Shown here: piece by piece, positions 1 to 10,720 of the stretch
Layout of the letters: the number at the start of each line of letters is the position of its first letter
How positions within the stretch are numbered: position 1 is the stretch's first letter
From: Pectinophora gossypiella
Taxonomy: Eukaryota; Arthropoda; Insecta; Lepidoptera; Gelechiidae
Direction of reading: 5' to 3'
NCBI RefSeq assembly: GCF_024362695.1
Contig: NC_065426.1
Coordinates: 7,346,236 to 7,410,235, forward strand
DNA length: 64,000 nt
The notes under the pieces: generated by a model
Seen by the model: only the letters and a program-made list of their open reading frames with translations
Told to the model about the DNA's origin: nothing
The model's database searches: none
Translations under genes and position numbers: made by a program

Positions 1-234
1 GTGTGTGTGTCTAAAGAGTATCCTAGACAGACTAACGTGCCCTTCGAAGTCCGAAATCTTCTTATTTTAATGTTAATCCGGTAATTTCAGCCTGCAATGT
101 CCTAACATAGTCAGGCATGGAATCAAACCCAGACACTCCAAGTCGTGAGGCCTACGCTCAACTACTGAACCACAAAGGCCATTATTCAGGTTAGGTATGA
201 AGACCCTGTGACAATGGGATCACGCTAGGAAGAT
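1..234 (-). repeat. Degenerate SINE-I copy plus SINE-IV tail scrap
   Basis: The window opens in a (GT)n run. Bases 37-182 match the minus strand of SINE-I, including the 'cctgcaatgtcctaac' core and a decayed tRNA-like head near 130-180. Bases 186-234 resemble the 3' end of SINE-IV in plus orientation ('gaccctgtgacaatggga' then 'acgctagga'). Both are short and diverged. Confidence 0.5.
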
Positions 235-470
235 GACGACCAAATTTTGCAAGTTGTCTTCGACGCTGATGGGTCAGAATTTACTGAACGTTGCCCTTTA
301 TCTAAAACACAGGTGACGGAACCCATATCAATTTTAAGGATCCGCGTAGTGGACAATATCGGAGAACCCTCGTAATATTATCTGCCAATGAGCTTTAAAT
401 AGAAAAGGATTCATCTTTTCTAATCCAAAAAGGTGTCGATTATAGCGACACAATTTTATTTTAGTTCAGC

Positions 471-619
471 AGATCCAATGGATCTGAATGGATGTGGCGG
501 GAAGCCGCTGGATGCGGGCAGCGCAGGACCGATCGTCGTGGAGATCCTTGGGGGAGGCCTATGCCCAGCAGTGGGCGTCGTACGGCTGATGATGATGATG
601 ATGATGAGATCCAATGGAT
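471..619 (+). mobile_element. 5'-truncated RTE-like LINE 3' end (repeat Y) with 13-bp target duplication
   Basis: A short insert (about 484-606) is flanked by exact 13-bp copies of AGATCCAATGGAT at 471-483 and 607-619. In one frame it reads as a LINE C-terminus (AAQDRSSWRSLGEAYAQQW, then SYG and stop) and ends in a (TGA)n run. That is typical of a target-primed, 5'-truncated retrotransposon. A second copy lies at 35550-35632. The RTE-like assignment is from recall of the family. Confidence 0.75.
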
Positions 620-720
620 ACAAGGTGTTAGTTATGCCATACCGGATACTGAGGGGGATGATTCAGCTCATGATTCTGAGTTAATATCAAGTGGAAATTT
701 CCGTCGCACTCACTCCCCTC
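620..720 (+). mobile_element. MITE-A left arm, interrupted by the repeat Y insertion
   Basis: One arm of MITE-A ('gagggggatgattcagctc', 'gttaatatcaagtggaa', 'tccgtcgca'). The retroelement at 484-606 sits just upstream. Confidence 0.6.
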
Positions 721-815
721 CATGGTGAAGGGTGTATTACTATGTATATACTAACTATATTATACACCCATTCCTCGACAGCTATCTCTCCCAAGTAATA
801 GGGACATATTATAGA

Positions 816-1024
816 GAGTGTTAGTGACATAGTAACGAAAACATTGAGGGATGATTCGGACTATGATTCTGAGTTGATATCAATTGGAATTTTCAAAAGT
901 ATGGAACTGAATATACATTAAAAATGCACTAAAGTTTTCATTAATTTTTCGACGGAAAATTCCACTCAAGATTATGGTCTGAATCATCCCTCAAAGTTTT
1001 CGTTACGATGTCACTAGCACCCTG
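816..1024. mobile_element. MITE-A, full palindromic copy
   Basis: Two inverted arms of about 85 bp. The left begins 'gtgttagtgacatagtaacg'; the right ends 'cgttacgatgtcactagcac'. A short AT-rich centre separates them, so the whole unit could fold into one hairpin. About 14 copies or arms occur in the window. No ORF, so non-autonomous. Confidence 0.75.
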
Positions 1025-1204
1025 TAGGTATATGTGTATGTATTACAAAATGCTAAGAGAGAAGTATATTCAGTAACCAGGCTAGTGGATGTCACCCGTT
1101 CATTTCCCGGCGCGGAAACCGACCGCGCTGTTTCCTCACAAGGTCGCCGGTCGCACGCTGAATTGTAAACGTACAGATAGTTCAAATAGCGCAGACGCGA
1201 CAAA

Positions 1205-1400
1205 AGGAACACAAATTCAAATTCAAAAATGTCTTCATTCAGTAGGAAACATAGTTATACTTTGAATCGTCATTTTTTAAATAACGAACGTCTCATCCGA
1301 TTAAAACTACTGCAGCTTCTCACAACTTGTTTTCGCGGCGGTTTTGTTTTGAACGTCTAGGAGACGTTCTTTAAAAAAAAACATAAAATACTGTATACAA
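1205..1400 (-). mobile_element. LINE-J 3' UTR fragment
   Basis: On the minus strand it matches the 3' UTR of the LINE at 50270-52620: 'gaacgtctaggagacgttc'-type start, 'gagaagctgcagtagtttt', 'gacgattcaaagt', and a (GAATTT)n tail. It lies at the 3' end only, as expected for 5' truncation. Confidence 0.75.
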
Positions 1401-1409
1401 TTTAGTTCT

Positions 1410-1520
1410 GAATAACATAGCATGACGCCTTTATCCCACAAAGGGTTTGGCAGAGGTGTAGCGCCAGAGACGTTTAAGTCGCGCGTAATATGGGGCGAGC
1501 CTACCGGGCACAAAATGTTA
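1410..1520 (+). repeat. Repeat K fragment
   Basis: 'ataacatagcatgacgcctttatccc' style sequence shared with 4600-4690, 46490-46760 and 61775-61825. Type unknown; possibly a SINE or LINE end. Confidence 0.4.
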
Positions 1521-2930
1521 ATTATCTAAGATCCAAACGCACAAAGTTGAATTCACAATACGATGTAAGTGAAGCCCTTTTATAAAGGACACCACCACTA
1601 TTGTTGACCAGTCCACTGGATTACAATAATCGTAAGTCTTCCTCTTTCTTGCCAAACTTACCAATTATTACTATTAGGTAAAAAGACTTCGATAATTTGT
1701 CGCGTCTGCAAACTTGCTTCGCGTTAGTCTATGCCCTGTCCTCGTTTATATGGATGAAATATTTTCTTGGCACCGCCTTACTTGTAGTTTCCTTCATGCT
1801 CGGTTTGTCCCCTAAATGCTTGAATTTAGTTTGAAATTGACTCGGTTTACATTACACTATCTTGATTTATGCTCGCCTGGTAATGCTAGGGCTTTGCTAT
1901 GCATAATAATAATTGACAGGAAGAAGCGTTTTGTATTTTTTTATCGAGTTTCTGAGTTCGGTTCCCAGTTAGGTTAGGTTATTGGACCTTGCGTTGGTGG
2001 AGTATTCAGCTATCACTACATATACTGACACACTAATATATAATATATATCGTACTTAAATAAGCTGGCTGGAGTGAACTTATAAAAACTCTGTTTCTGC
2101 CATGGACAATTGTATGTCCAATGCCCAGAATCTTTACATTCTATCCCCAAATGGAAAGACATATAATATCGTCCACAGTGGCATATCAAAATAATATTCT
2201 GTTCCGAGCAGTGGGACACCTCAGGCTAGATAAGCTAAAGAAGAAGATTTCTTTTCTGTGTTCTAAAACAGAAAAGGGGAACCGTGTTACCACGATTTTA
2301 ACGCAAGCGAAGCCGCGAGCAAAAGACAGCTTATCATTTTTACACCTGCAATTTATGCTCACAAAATGACAGTTCCAATTTATGGACAGTAATACCATAT
2401 CCACCACGAACATAATTATTTTAAACTCAGTTGAAGACTTGGATATGTGAAATTGCCCGCAAATTTGAACTAAAATAGCAACACATAACTCGTTGGTGCC
2501 TAGTGTCTTGAAAGCACTTTGTCGCCACCAAATAGGTTAGACCTTCCGTAGGACTAGGCGCACAGACTGAGGGCTGACTAGACTTAGCCCCGAGATTGGA
2601 GGACATCGCTTGAAGCGATTACCTTCTTTCGAGGCAACACTTTTTCAATGGCAAAAGGAAATGTTTTTGCGATTACAATCGAAACCCTCGGTTTGCGAAG
2701 CGGACACAGACCACAATCTCACCTGATGGTAAGTGACGTGTGGTCTAGGGTGGATGGTGGTGACCCACACCATATCGTCACTTACCCATAATCGGTAACA
2801 CCCATGTTACCGGATTTATCATGTCAGTGATGCTTAATTATGTCAAAATGGCCGTCTTAGCGTACTTAGTCTAAACCGGTAATTACACTACTCAATCTCC
2901 CAGACCGATGCATTGAGATCAGGAAAATCG
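1521..2930. other. No gene recognised; low-copy DNA with a LINE-like scrap
   Basis: AT-rich DNA with only short chance ORFs on both strands. Bases 2700-2820 ('ccacaatctcacctgatgg', 'gacccacaccatatcgtc') look like debris of a common lepidopteran LINE. I see no splice-bounded coding block. Confidence 0.5.
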
Positions 2931-2931
2931 A

Positions 2932-3090
2932 TACTATTAGACAAGATAGATAAAATACTTTATTGAGCACAATGGACACAAAATACAGAGATAAGGACAA
3001 CATATAAAGAAAAGCACAACAGGCGGCCTTATTGTTCGTGCAGCAATTTCTTCCAGGCAACCTTTGGGTACAGGAAAATTTCGTAATGAA
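2932..3090 (-). mobile_element. LINE 3'-UTR repeat (family L)
   Basis: Minus-strand copy of a LINE end whose plus form reads 'ggttgcctggaagaaattgc', 'gcaataaggccgcct' and 'gtgctcaataaagta'. Other copies: 8860-8980, 10125-10255, 20335-20475, 62520-62685 and the right window edge. Confidence 0.65.
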
Positions 3091-3280
3091 TATAATAATA
3101 GCGGGTTAGTACATTCTAACAAAATAAATAATTAAAAGCAAGCAAGCAAGCTTACTAGCTCAAGATCTATGCTATTACATTAGCATGGTATGTGCATGTA
3201 ATGAAGAGAAAAGAAAGGCTTATAACGAGGAAAGTTATGAGTATGAATGTGAATAATAGGAGTAGGAAGCGACTTAACCT

Positions 3281-3360
3281 CCTAAGGCCCGGATTTCCAG
3301 ACACAATAGTTAAACAATGGGATTAGTACTAATAGTAGGGCCGTGGGCCTTAGGAGGATA
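3281..3360. mobile_element. 80-bp MITE, copy 1
   Basis: A tiny element bounded by inverted ends CCTCCTAAGGCCC / GGGCCTTAGGAGG. A nearly identical copy lies at 3570-3650. It is too short to code. Confidence 0.6.
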
Positions 3361-3569
3361 TAATAAATACTGGTTTAGTGCCACTACCTACTGTACCACA
3401 AGACTTTATGTTATTTTGGCAAGACTGCGTGGAACTAGAGACCCTTGAACAATGTCACATGTTAAGGTGGCCAAATAACTTGTAATTAAGAACATTCGCT
3501 GTGTCTAAAGGTTAGGTTACACAGTGCAAGCTAACATGCGAGATGACCGAGTCAGTTATTGAGGTGCAG

Positions 3570-3650
3570 CTACTAAGGCCCGGATTTCCAGACATAATAG
3601 TTAAACAATGGGATTAGTACTACTAGTAGGGCCGTGGGCCTTAGGAGGTT
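3570..3650. mobile_element. 80-bp MITE, copy 2
   Basis: Same unit as 3281-3360 with only a few substitutions. Its left terminus is CTACTAAGGCCC rather than CTCCTAAGGCCC. Confidence 0.6.
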
Positions 3651-4450
3651 AAGAAAGAATGATATGTCTGTGAAAGGTGTGACAACTGAGATGACGACTG
3701 ACATAGAAATGAATGGAAGAGAAATACCTACATGTTGTGCCGACCCCACCTACAATGGGATAAGGGCAGAAGGATGATGATAGACTAGCTCGATATCGTG
3801 GTTACCATGGTTACGCCCCACCAACTCACTCGATAGACTAGCTCCATATCGTGGTTACCATGAATACCATCCTGATCGTCGCGCCCGTGGACTTGACGCA
3901 ACGGGCAGGATAGATTGGCAACGGCTTAAACATGATCGTCCAGTCTATACCAGTCCTAGTCTGGGGCAAGAAACTAATCATTAGTTGGCAAGTTCATACA
4001 AGTTGGAAGTAGTTGGTCCGTAAACGTTTGTGATGGGAAACCGTCTTCATATGAGTTACAACTATTGTTTTACTTGTTATTGTAAACACGATGTGTTTGC
4101 TTTACGCATCGAGAATTTGCTAAGTTAGACGTTGTTAGAGCTACAGCATAGATGCCAGTGAAGTGAGGAGATTGTAGCTATTTGCGTGTGTTAATACAAT
4201 AGATAATAAATAGATGAAATATATAGCTCCCTCCCACATAGTGGGGGCAGCTTCTCAGCCAGGCGCGGGGACTGCGACTGCAGAATCAGGCGGCGCGGCG
4301 TAAGTATCAGGGTTTGGATGCAGGTTTTATTTTACTGCCTTTTGCTGTGGAAACGATGCGATGGGTCCATAGGGTTTCTGAAGCGCATCAGTTTTTAAAG
4401 ATATCAGAATCATTTATACATCGTAATTATCATGAATAACCCTCAAACCC
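3651..4450. other. No gene; short direct repeat at 3783-3862
   Basis: Bases 3700-3782 resemble a LINE or SINE tail ('gtgccgaccccacctacaa' ending in a GATGATG run). Then 'agactagctcgatatcgtgg' occurs at about 3782 and again, with one change, at about 3832. The rest is featureless. Confidence 0.4.
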
Positions 4451-4690
4451 CCAAGCCCTCTCAACCCCTTCCTCTCTTTCCTTCTATGATGTTTTTAATA
4501 AATTCGTCGTGTCTTATTAGGTGTCCAATCATCTTGCCTCTTCTGTCCTCAATAGTTCTCAGTATTTGTCTTTTTTTACACATGGGACTTAAAACATAGT
4601 TGACAAGGAGTGAGTGTACTACGTATATACCTCAGCCTACCCCTACGAGGATACAGGCATGATGTTATATTATGCTGTCATGTTAGAAAG
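4450..4690 (-). mobile_element. RTE-like LINE C-terminal fragment and repeat K
   Basis: Bases 4450-4570 on the minus strand match the ORF end of the RTE-like LINE seen better at 35785-36040 ('cttcctctctttccttcta', 'aataaattcgtcgtgtctta' on the plus strand). Repeat K follows at 4600-4690. Confidence 0.6.
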
Positions 4691-4904
4691 GACAGAATAC
4701 AATCACATAAATGACTGGACATGCAATCGTGGCATCCTAATCCGTTGGGCTCGTTTGGATGTCAAAATGTCTCAGGCTTAAATGTCAAATCTGCATAATT
4801 TTGAGTTAGAATGGAATTGCAAACAAGCACACACGGATGCATAGGAATTAGAACAGGTATCATATCCCATTTATAGCGGAAATCGGACGTCGGTTAAGAT
4901 ACAG

Positions 4905-5030
4905 TGGAGATGACCAGAAATTACAAGAAACTGCTACAGCAACACATCTTTTAAAAACCAATGAGCGTATACATTACAAGTTATTTAATAACTAGAGGAA
5001 CACATTCAATACCAGACATTTTTATCATTT
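4905..5030 (-). mobile_element. LINE-G 3'-UTR fragment
   Basis: Reverse complement of the 3' part of the elements at 7165-7575 and 36770-37325 (plus-strand text here 'caagaaactgctacagcaac', 'acaagttatttaataact'). Confidence 0.6.
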
Positions 5031-5159
5031 CGACTTTCTGACTAGTGCAGTAACTTAACACGACAATTGACACTGTTCTAAGTGTCGTGTTAATTTATTG
5101 TGCAAATTGTTTGTATAAATAAAGCAATTGATTTACAAATGATTTGAACAATTTTGAGT

Positions 5160-5478
5160 TTTTGATCATCTTATCACAACCCATAGGTTGTGAGGTGGAT
5201 TACCAACCTCATCAACCCTGGGCTATTATTGAACCGCCAAAGCCATGACTCATGTAACGATTACATACTTATATCAGTAAGTAGTAACCGGGACTGACGG
5301 CTTAACGTGCCTTCCGCACGGATCATCTTTCTTTTTGGACAATCAGGTGATCAGCCTGTCATGTCCTAACCAAACTAGGGATCAAAAAGTGATTTTTGTG
5401 ATATGTCCCCACCGGGATTCGAACCCGGGACCTCCGGATCGTGAGCCCAACGCTCAACCACTGGACCACCGACGCCGT
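5160..5478 (-). mobile_element. SINE-I copy
   Basis: A tRNA-headed SINE, minus strand. The head is at 5410-5478, with box-B-like GGTTCGAATCCC and box-A-like 'tggtccagtggttgagcg' when reversed. The shared central segment 'cggcttaacgtgccttcc' and the 3' part 'gttgtgaggtggattacc' follow. The acceptor-stem ends do not pair, so it is not a working tRNA gene. Confidence 0.8.
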
Positions 5479-5479
5479 C

Positions 5480-6160
5480 TCAAAGCTGAGATTAGTTTAT
5501 TAATACCTTTAGTTCCTCTTGATTGTTGATTGTTGGTCGTCCGCCCGGCCCGTACAACTCAACAGTCAAACACATCATTCAAATTAATCCGGAGCACAAT
5601 ATCCTGTACGTTGTACATTGATTGATGACTCGATACCAACGAGACGTCGGCGGGTACATAAATCGGATTATTAAATAACGATAATCGATTCTCGATTTGC
5701 TTGTCTTGTGTTAATTAATTCCGGTTCGGCCTTCGCATCTGTCTGTCTCAGTTATCGGGAGAATCGGTTTGTTTCTTCAACTTGAAGTTGGAATATGTTC
5801 TTATCGAGTTTGGTTTTGACGGCATAGATATGCGAAGTTTTTTTTTTTATTATTATAGTCACTGTGGTCCTCTGCTTCACAGGCTTGCTTCTTAGTTCAT
5901 CTTACGATGCATGTAACTCTGACTGGCTCATTGGGACGTTCTTTCGAGGATACTTCGAGGAGGATTTCAATCATGAAAGAAAAAAGGTTGGCGTTGGTTT
6001 ACTCATCGCCAGCTATGATCAAGTCCCATGTAATAAATAGGAGACAAGCTAATTCCTGGACAACCACGCGATGTCAATTATCTATTATCAGTTATTACTT
6101 GAATTCAGTGGTTTAAGTCAAGTTGTCTTGAATTCAGGAGATTCAAACAAGTGACACTAA
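5480..6160. other. No gene recognised
   Basis: An ATG-initiated reading frame of about 70 codons near 5907 has no family signature, no splice context and no conserved-looking composition. I treat it as chance. Confidence 0.4.
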
Positions 6161-6430
6161 TTTCAGGGCCCCGATACCGACCCCGCCGGCGTGGTCGATG
6201 ATTTCCCTCATTCAGCGCTTATCGCTATCGACCCACCAGGCTTGATTAAATCTTTCAAATATTTTTCCTCTCAGACGACGCCCTGAGCCGAGGTTCGCGC
6301 CCAACTGGGCACCCTCAGGCCTGTTGTCTTAAACGTTGTACCGGGTGAGAGCCTTCAGCGCTTCCCATTTGTCCGGCCAAGTAGTTAATGCCATCTGCGG
6401 CAAATATACAATAAGTCACGTCAAAAAAAA
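6160..6430 (+). mobile_element. Repeat N (non-LTR 3' end)
   Basis: Shared with 18965-19290, 26935-27095, 15000-15090 and 29995-30050: 'ccccgataccgaccccgcc', 'gacgacgccctgagccgagg', 'gccaagtagttaatgccatc', ending 'ataagtcacgtcaaaaaa'. A fixed 3' end with variable 5' ends suggests a LINE or SINE tail. Confidence 0.7.
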
Positions 6431-6609
6431 GTGACACTAAGATGTACTTCTTCTGTGTTTGTCATAAAAGAGCAAAATACGCGCTCTGTTTAATTACTTA
6501 CTACAGAGCTCAGAGAGTGAGAGATATGCACACAGGTGAGTGTATGTAGATTCCAGATACGAGACAAGTGACACAAGTAACATAGAGATACTGCTACTAG
6601 AATAGACAA

Positions 6610-6672
6610 ATATCATCATCACTAATTTAAGAGCCACGCTCTTGTCGGTGTAGCATTTGCCATGCATTTCCA
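6610..6672 (-). mobile_element. RTE-like LINE/SINE tail fragment
   Basis: Reverse complement of 'ctacaccgacaagagcgtgg' followed by 'ctcttaaattgatgatg', the terminus shared by the RTE-like LINE and its apparent SINE partner. Confidence 0.55.
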
Positions 6673-6692
6673 GTGAATAACATCAAATTAAA

Positions 6693-7050
6693 AATTTTAA
6701 ATACCCCCGACCAAAAAAAAAATTTTGAACTTAATTATCATGACAAAAGGTTAAAAATGCTAAACCCTATAAAAAGCAAAATATAAGTTATCCCACATAT
6801 GCTTGCAAGCAAACTGAGCGTGTAACATTCCTATTACACTGAACAAACGACCTGATGACCTTGGAGACCTGAACCGATTTCCACCAAACATAGCTAAGAA
6901 CACTCTCGACTGATATACCTTTCAAACAAAAAAGCCGCATTAAAATCGGATCATCCGTTTGGGAGCTACGATGCCACAGACAGACACATACACATTTACA
7001 CAGACACGTAAAACTTATAACACCCCGTTGTTTTTGCGTCGGGGGTTGAA
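6693..7050. mobile_element. MITE-F with CCCCCGAC inverted ends
   Basis: Starts 'acccccgaccaaaaaa' and ends 'tttttgcgtcgggggtt', giving imperfect terminal inverted repeats. The interior ('gctacgatgccacagacaga', 'gacacgtaaaacttataac') recurs at 52622-52936, where the left end is missing. No coding capacity. Confidence 0.65.
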
Positions 7051-7130
7051 AATAGGGCAGTGGATTCCCTCTTGCCATCCGCCCCGCAATACTCTGTCTG
7101 ACGTGAGTGGGATCGCGCCGTACTAAGGCT
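7045..7130 (-). mobile_element. RTE-tailed SINE fragment
   Basis: Minus-strand match to the body of the SINE at 29790-29940 ('gggcagtggattccctcttg', 'actctgtctgacgtgagtgg'). Confidence 0.5.
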
Positions 7131-7164
7131 CCTGGCCTCCGCCTCTGAATAGTACTTATGTTAT

Positions 7165-7575
7165 GCTTTGTAATATTCTATCTCACCTTCCGAGAAACTG
7201 TGAAAGGCATACTTACAATACAAGGAATCAAAATAAAATTGCTAGGTACTTATCTAAAATCTCTAAATTAAATTCGTCTTTTTTATATGCGCTTTAACAA
7301 TACAATACTAGACAGTATTTTGAATTTGACAGAAAATAAGTCTAAAGCTCATGTGAAGCATAATTTAAAGAAGTGTTCCTCTAGTTATTAAATAACTTGT
7401 AATGTATATTCTATATTGATTTAAAAGATGTGCTGTTGCAGTTTCTTGTCATTTCTTCTCCTCAACCATAACACTTTGTGAAATGACGTAGATTCAAAAT
7501 GTTACGTTGACCTTCAACAAGTTTATCCATGATAATTACGTTGAACAAATGATTCTGATTTCTTCATATAGAAAT
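7165..7575 (+). mobile_element. LINE-G 3' region
   Basis: Matches 36870-37325 in order: 'ctgtgaaaggcatacttac', the ORF remnant, 'gttattaaataacttgtaatg', 'gcagtttcttgtcatttctt', ending near 'aaatgattctgatt'. Related to LINE-J by its ORF remains. 5'-truncated. Confidence 0.7.
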
Positions 7576-7624
7576 AATTAATTGAGCCACCAAATCGATA
7601 ATATCCACTTTCAAAACTTCACCA

Positions 7625-7790
7625 CGTGGTGTCGTAGAGAAAGACCAGGAAGAGCTTACATGGAAAAAATTAAAGAGAAGGTGAACGTCGTGTCTTATAT
7701 GGAAGTCAAAATCTTGGCCCTTTATAGACAAGATTAGAGAATGCTACACCGACAAGTGCGTGGCTCTCAAATTAATGATGATGACGAAAA
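7625..7790 (+). mobile_element. RTE-like LINE C-terminal remnant
   Basis: Plus-strand decay product of the LINE ORF end ('aagaccaggaagagcttaca', 'gaacgtcgtgtcttatatgg'), then the 'ctacaccgacaagtgcgtgg' terminus and a GATGATGA tail. Confidence 0.65.
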
Positions 7791-8315
7791 ATGTCGTATC
7801 TAGTTGTACTCTAAATCTCACAGGAAGCATTACAATAGAATGGTATACAGTTCCTCAAGAGTTCTTCACTTGTTTCCGTCTTTGTACTCTGCAAGCTTTG
7901 AATCTGATACTGTTGTAACTTACTATCTTTAATGTGAAATTATGATTATCATTTTAGAACAACTTTTCTACTATCTACTTAAGAATAAAATAAATTTATT
8001 GCCAGTAACAGTTCACATTTTTCTATAAGAACTAGGTAATTATGAATATTACGAATACGGGCAAAAGGAAATGGCTCAGCTTGTGCTGTGATGGAGCTAC
8101 TTATGGCACCATCCAGCGCTGGTTTTCAGTCATTTCCTGTTCCTGGGATATTTATGACTTATTGGTGAGACTTTCGCACATTGATATACAACTTTTTACC
8201 AGTCAAAAACGTTAATCCCCGGTTCGTGTAAGACTATCGCATAATTTATGGTAATACGAGGAACTGGGCTATTGGGTTGGAGGTTATTATTATTGTAATG
8301 TTCTTTATATATTTC
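7791..8315. other. No gene recognised
   Basis: AT-rich, low-copy by eye. No signal that I can support. Confidence 0.4.
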
Positions 8316-8317
8316 GG

Positions 8318-8690
8318 AACTCCGGATTCCCGGACTTTTGGTAAGCGTGCGTGGTGTGCGAAGCCAGCACGTAGAGGCCCCTTAAAAAAATCTAAATGTG
8401 ATCTTCTATCGTGTGGGTTGTGTGGTGAATTACCAACCTCATCAACCCTGGTGTTAAGGTTATTATTGAGCCCCACACCCCTGACACGGCTCATTTAACG
8501 ATTGGATCCACGCGCTTGAAGCGCCCTCCGAAGCACGAATCATCTTTCTTTCGGACAATCTGGTGATCAGCCTCCAAACAAACTAGAGATCACAAAGTGA
8601 TTTTTGTGATATGTTCCCACCGGGATTCGAACCTGGACCTCCGGATCGAGAGCCCAACGCTCAACCACTGGACCACAGAGGCTGTTAACG
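8318..8690 (-). mobile_element. Repeat P scrap followed by SINE-I
   Basis: 8318-8395 contains 'cccggacttttggtaagcg' and 'cgtagaggccccttaaa', shared with 48290-48380 and, inverted, 45415-45480. 8405-8686 is a minus-strand SINE-I with a recognisable head ('gggattcgaacctggacctc'). Confidence 0.7.
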
Positions 8691-8734
8691 TAAGGCCTTG
8701 ACAAAGTCTCTAAAGATATCATCCATCACATTAA

Positions 8735-8980
8735 TGACCTTCGTGGTCTAGTGGTTAGAGCGTTGGTCTCTCGATCTGGAGGTCTCGAATTCGATTTGCG
8801 GTGGGGATATATCACAAAAAGTTTGCTACGTTCATTGCGGCTGGTGGCTAGTGGTTTTCACTATAAGGTTGACTAGAAGAAATTTCTGCATGAGCAATAA
8901 AGCTCCATGTTGTGCCTTTCTGTATCTGTTTTTCTTATTTCTGTATCTTATGTCCATTGCTCAATAAAGTATTTTATCTA
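8735..8980 (+). mobile_element. SINE-I head and LINE-L 3' end
   Basis: 8735-8820 is a tRNA-like head ('tcgtggtctagtggttagag') that stops soon after the junction. 8860-8980 is LINE family L, ending in the 'caataaagtattttatcta' poly(A)-signal region. Confidence 0.6.
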
Positions 8981-10124
8981 TATGGAGATTGACGTTCAAA
9001 AAAACGAAACAAACCATATTCTTTAGGTGACAGGTTATCAACTCGATCACCGTTCGCCCTTACGCAATCCATCATGTTGAAATATAAACTTACTTATACT
9101 CAAAAACATTTCTACTTAACATTTTTCCAATCGATTGTATGTTAAGTCTCGGGTTTTAGGCTTAAAACTTACTTCTCTCATGTCGAAAGGTAAAAAAGTA
9201 CTTTAGGAATTTCCCTCAAGCGACTTTCTAAGCCTATCCCAATTTGAAATTTAAATTCAAATTCAAATGTGCTTACCTATTTGGAAATTCTGTTCCTTTA
9301 CGCTAAAGTCTACTTCAGCATAATTTGTCCGTGCATTCGTTTACATGGGTAATTGTCTGAAAAAGTTTCCCAGGTTGAATATATAATTAAAATTAGTCGA
9401 CAGCTACTTTTGCATATATAAGAATTTAATAAATTAAAATTCTATTCAAAAAATTAAATAAAATAAATTTCTTTATTTATTTTATGTTTAATGTAATTTG
9501 AATTTAAATTAATGTAATGTTCTTTGTGGGCTAAGTTGTACAAATAACTAAGAAATTTTATTATTATTAGGTAAGTCCGTTTTAGATTTATTTTGTTTGA
9601 AGAGTTACCTACTGAAGTTAAATGTTAATCTAAACGTTTACTTATCAATGTTCAAAGTACATTTACACATACCGCTTCTGCTTTTGTTGCTGGACTTGGT
9701 ATCAAATGATTTAAAATCATGAGATGTTTTATCAAACGACACATAAATTACAAAACTAATATTACAAAGACTAAGTAAGTAGCACAAAACGAAGACCCTC
9801 ATTCGGTACTAAAATTGTACAGTACAATACAAACTCAGAGATCAAGTTACATTGGCGATATAGTTCTTATTATTCGACGTAATATTTCGTACGGACAGTT
9901 TGAAAAAGTGGCTCTGGGATTGCGCCGGTATACATTTATCAAGTGAAACACATTTAGTGATGTGCTGTTATGTATCATAAAAAAGAATAGAATAGAAATT
10001 GTTTATACATAATTATGTAGGTATACTTAGTTAAAAGTATTTATTATAATTATTAACTTTAGTTTTACATTTAGGTTTTTTTTTGTTGCACCATCCCGCA
10101 TCCAAGTTGTTTGTAAATGTTTGT
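8981..10124. other. No gene; AT-rich stretch
   Basis: Over 1.1 kb of AT-rich DNA with poly(A)/(T) and TTTATT-type runs around 9420-9580. I see no repeat shared elsewhere in the window and no coding block. Confidence 0.45.
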
Positions 10125-10255
10125 TTCCTTTTGGTGGTTGCCTAGAAGAAATTGCTCTAGAGCAATAAGGCCGCCCAAATTGTACTGTACTCGTGTGTTA
10201 TGTCTGATTGTTAAAATTTTGTTCTGTGCAATAAAGTATATTATTTGATTTGATT
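10125..10255 (+). mobile_element. LINE family L 3' end
   Basis: 'ggttgcctagaagaaattgc', 'gcaataaggccgccc', 'tgtgcaataaagtata' and a (TTTGA)n-type tail. Confidence 0.7.
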
Positions 10256-10349
10256 TTATAATAAAAGGATGCGAAACAAAAACAAGACAATAACATCACA
10301 CAAAAATTACTCATCATCTCCCTGGTATTATTCCGTTTTTTACGGGGTC

Positions 10350-10720
10350 CGCTTCATCATCATCATCACCAGCCCGTTAACGTCCCCACTGCAGGGGCAC
10401 GGGCCTTCCCTATGGATGGATAGGGAGATCGGGCCTTAAACCACCACGCGCGGGCCCAGTGCGGATTGGTGGTTATTAACGACTGCTAATGCAACCGGGA
10501 CCAACGGCTTAACGTGCCTTCCGAAGCTCGAGATGAAAACTTTTTTTTGTGGTCACCCATCCTATGACCGGCCTTTGCGAAAGTTGCTTAACTTCAACAA
10601 TCGCAGACCGAGCGCATTTACCGCTGCGCCACCGAGCTCACCGGGGTCAGCTTACCTAACCTAAATATTTGACAGGTCCGGTTTTTTACAGAAGCGACTG
10701 CCTGTCTGTTTTTCATACAA
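10350..10720 (-). mobile_element. SINE-III copy plus SINE-IV scrap
   Basis: 10350-10640 is SINE-III on the minus strand. Its head in sense direction is 'gagctcggtggcgcagcgg'. The centre carries the segment shared with SINE-I and SINE-II ('cggcttaacgtgccttcc'), and it ends in a (GAT)n tail. 10641-10720 is a SINE-IV fragment ('gacaggtccggttttttac'). Confidence 0.75.

Noticed and set aside
245..312. Exon-like segment (VVFDADGSEFTERC) before a CAG|GTGACG donor
   Set aside because: No convincing acceptor upstream, which is a SINE tail; too short to support.
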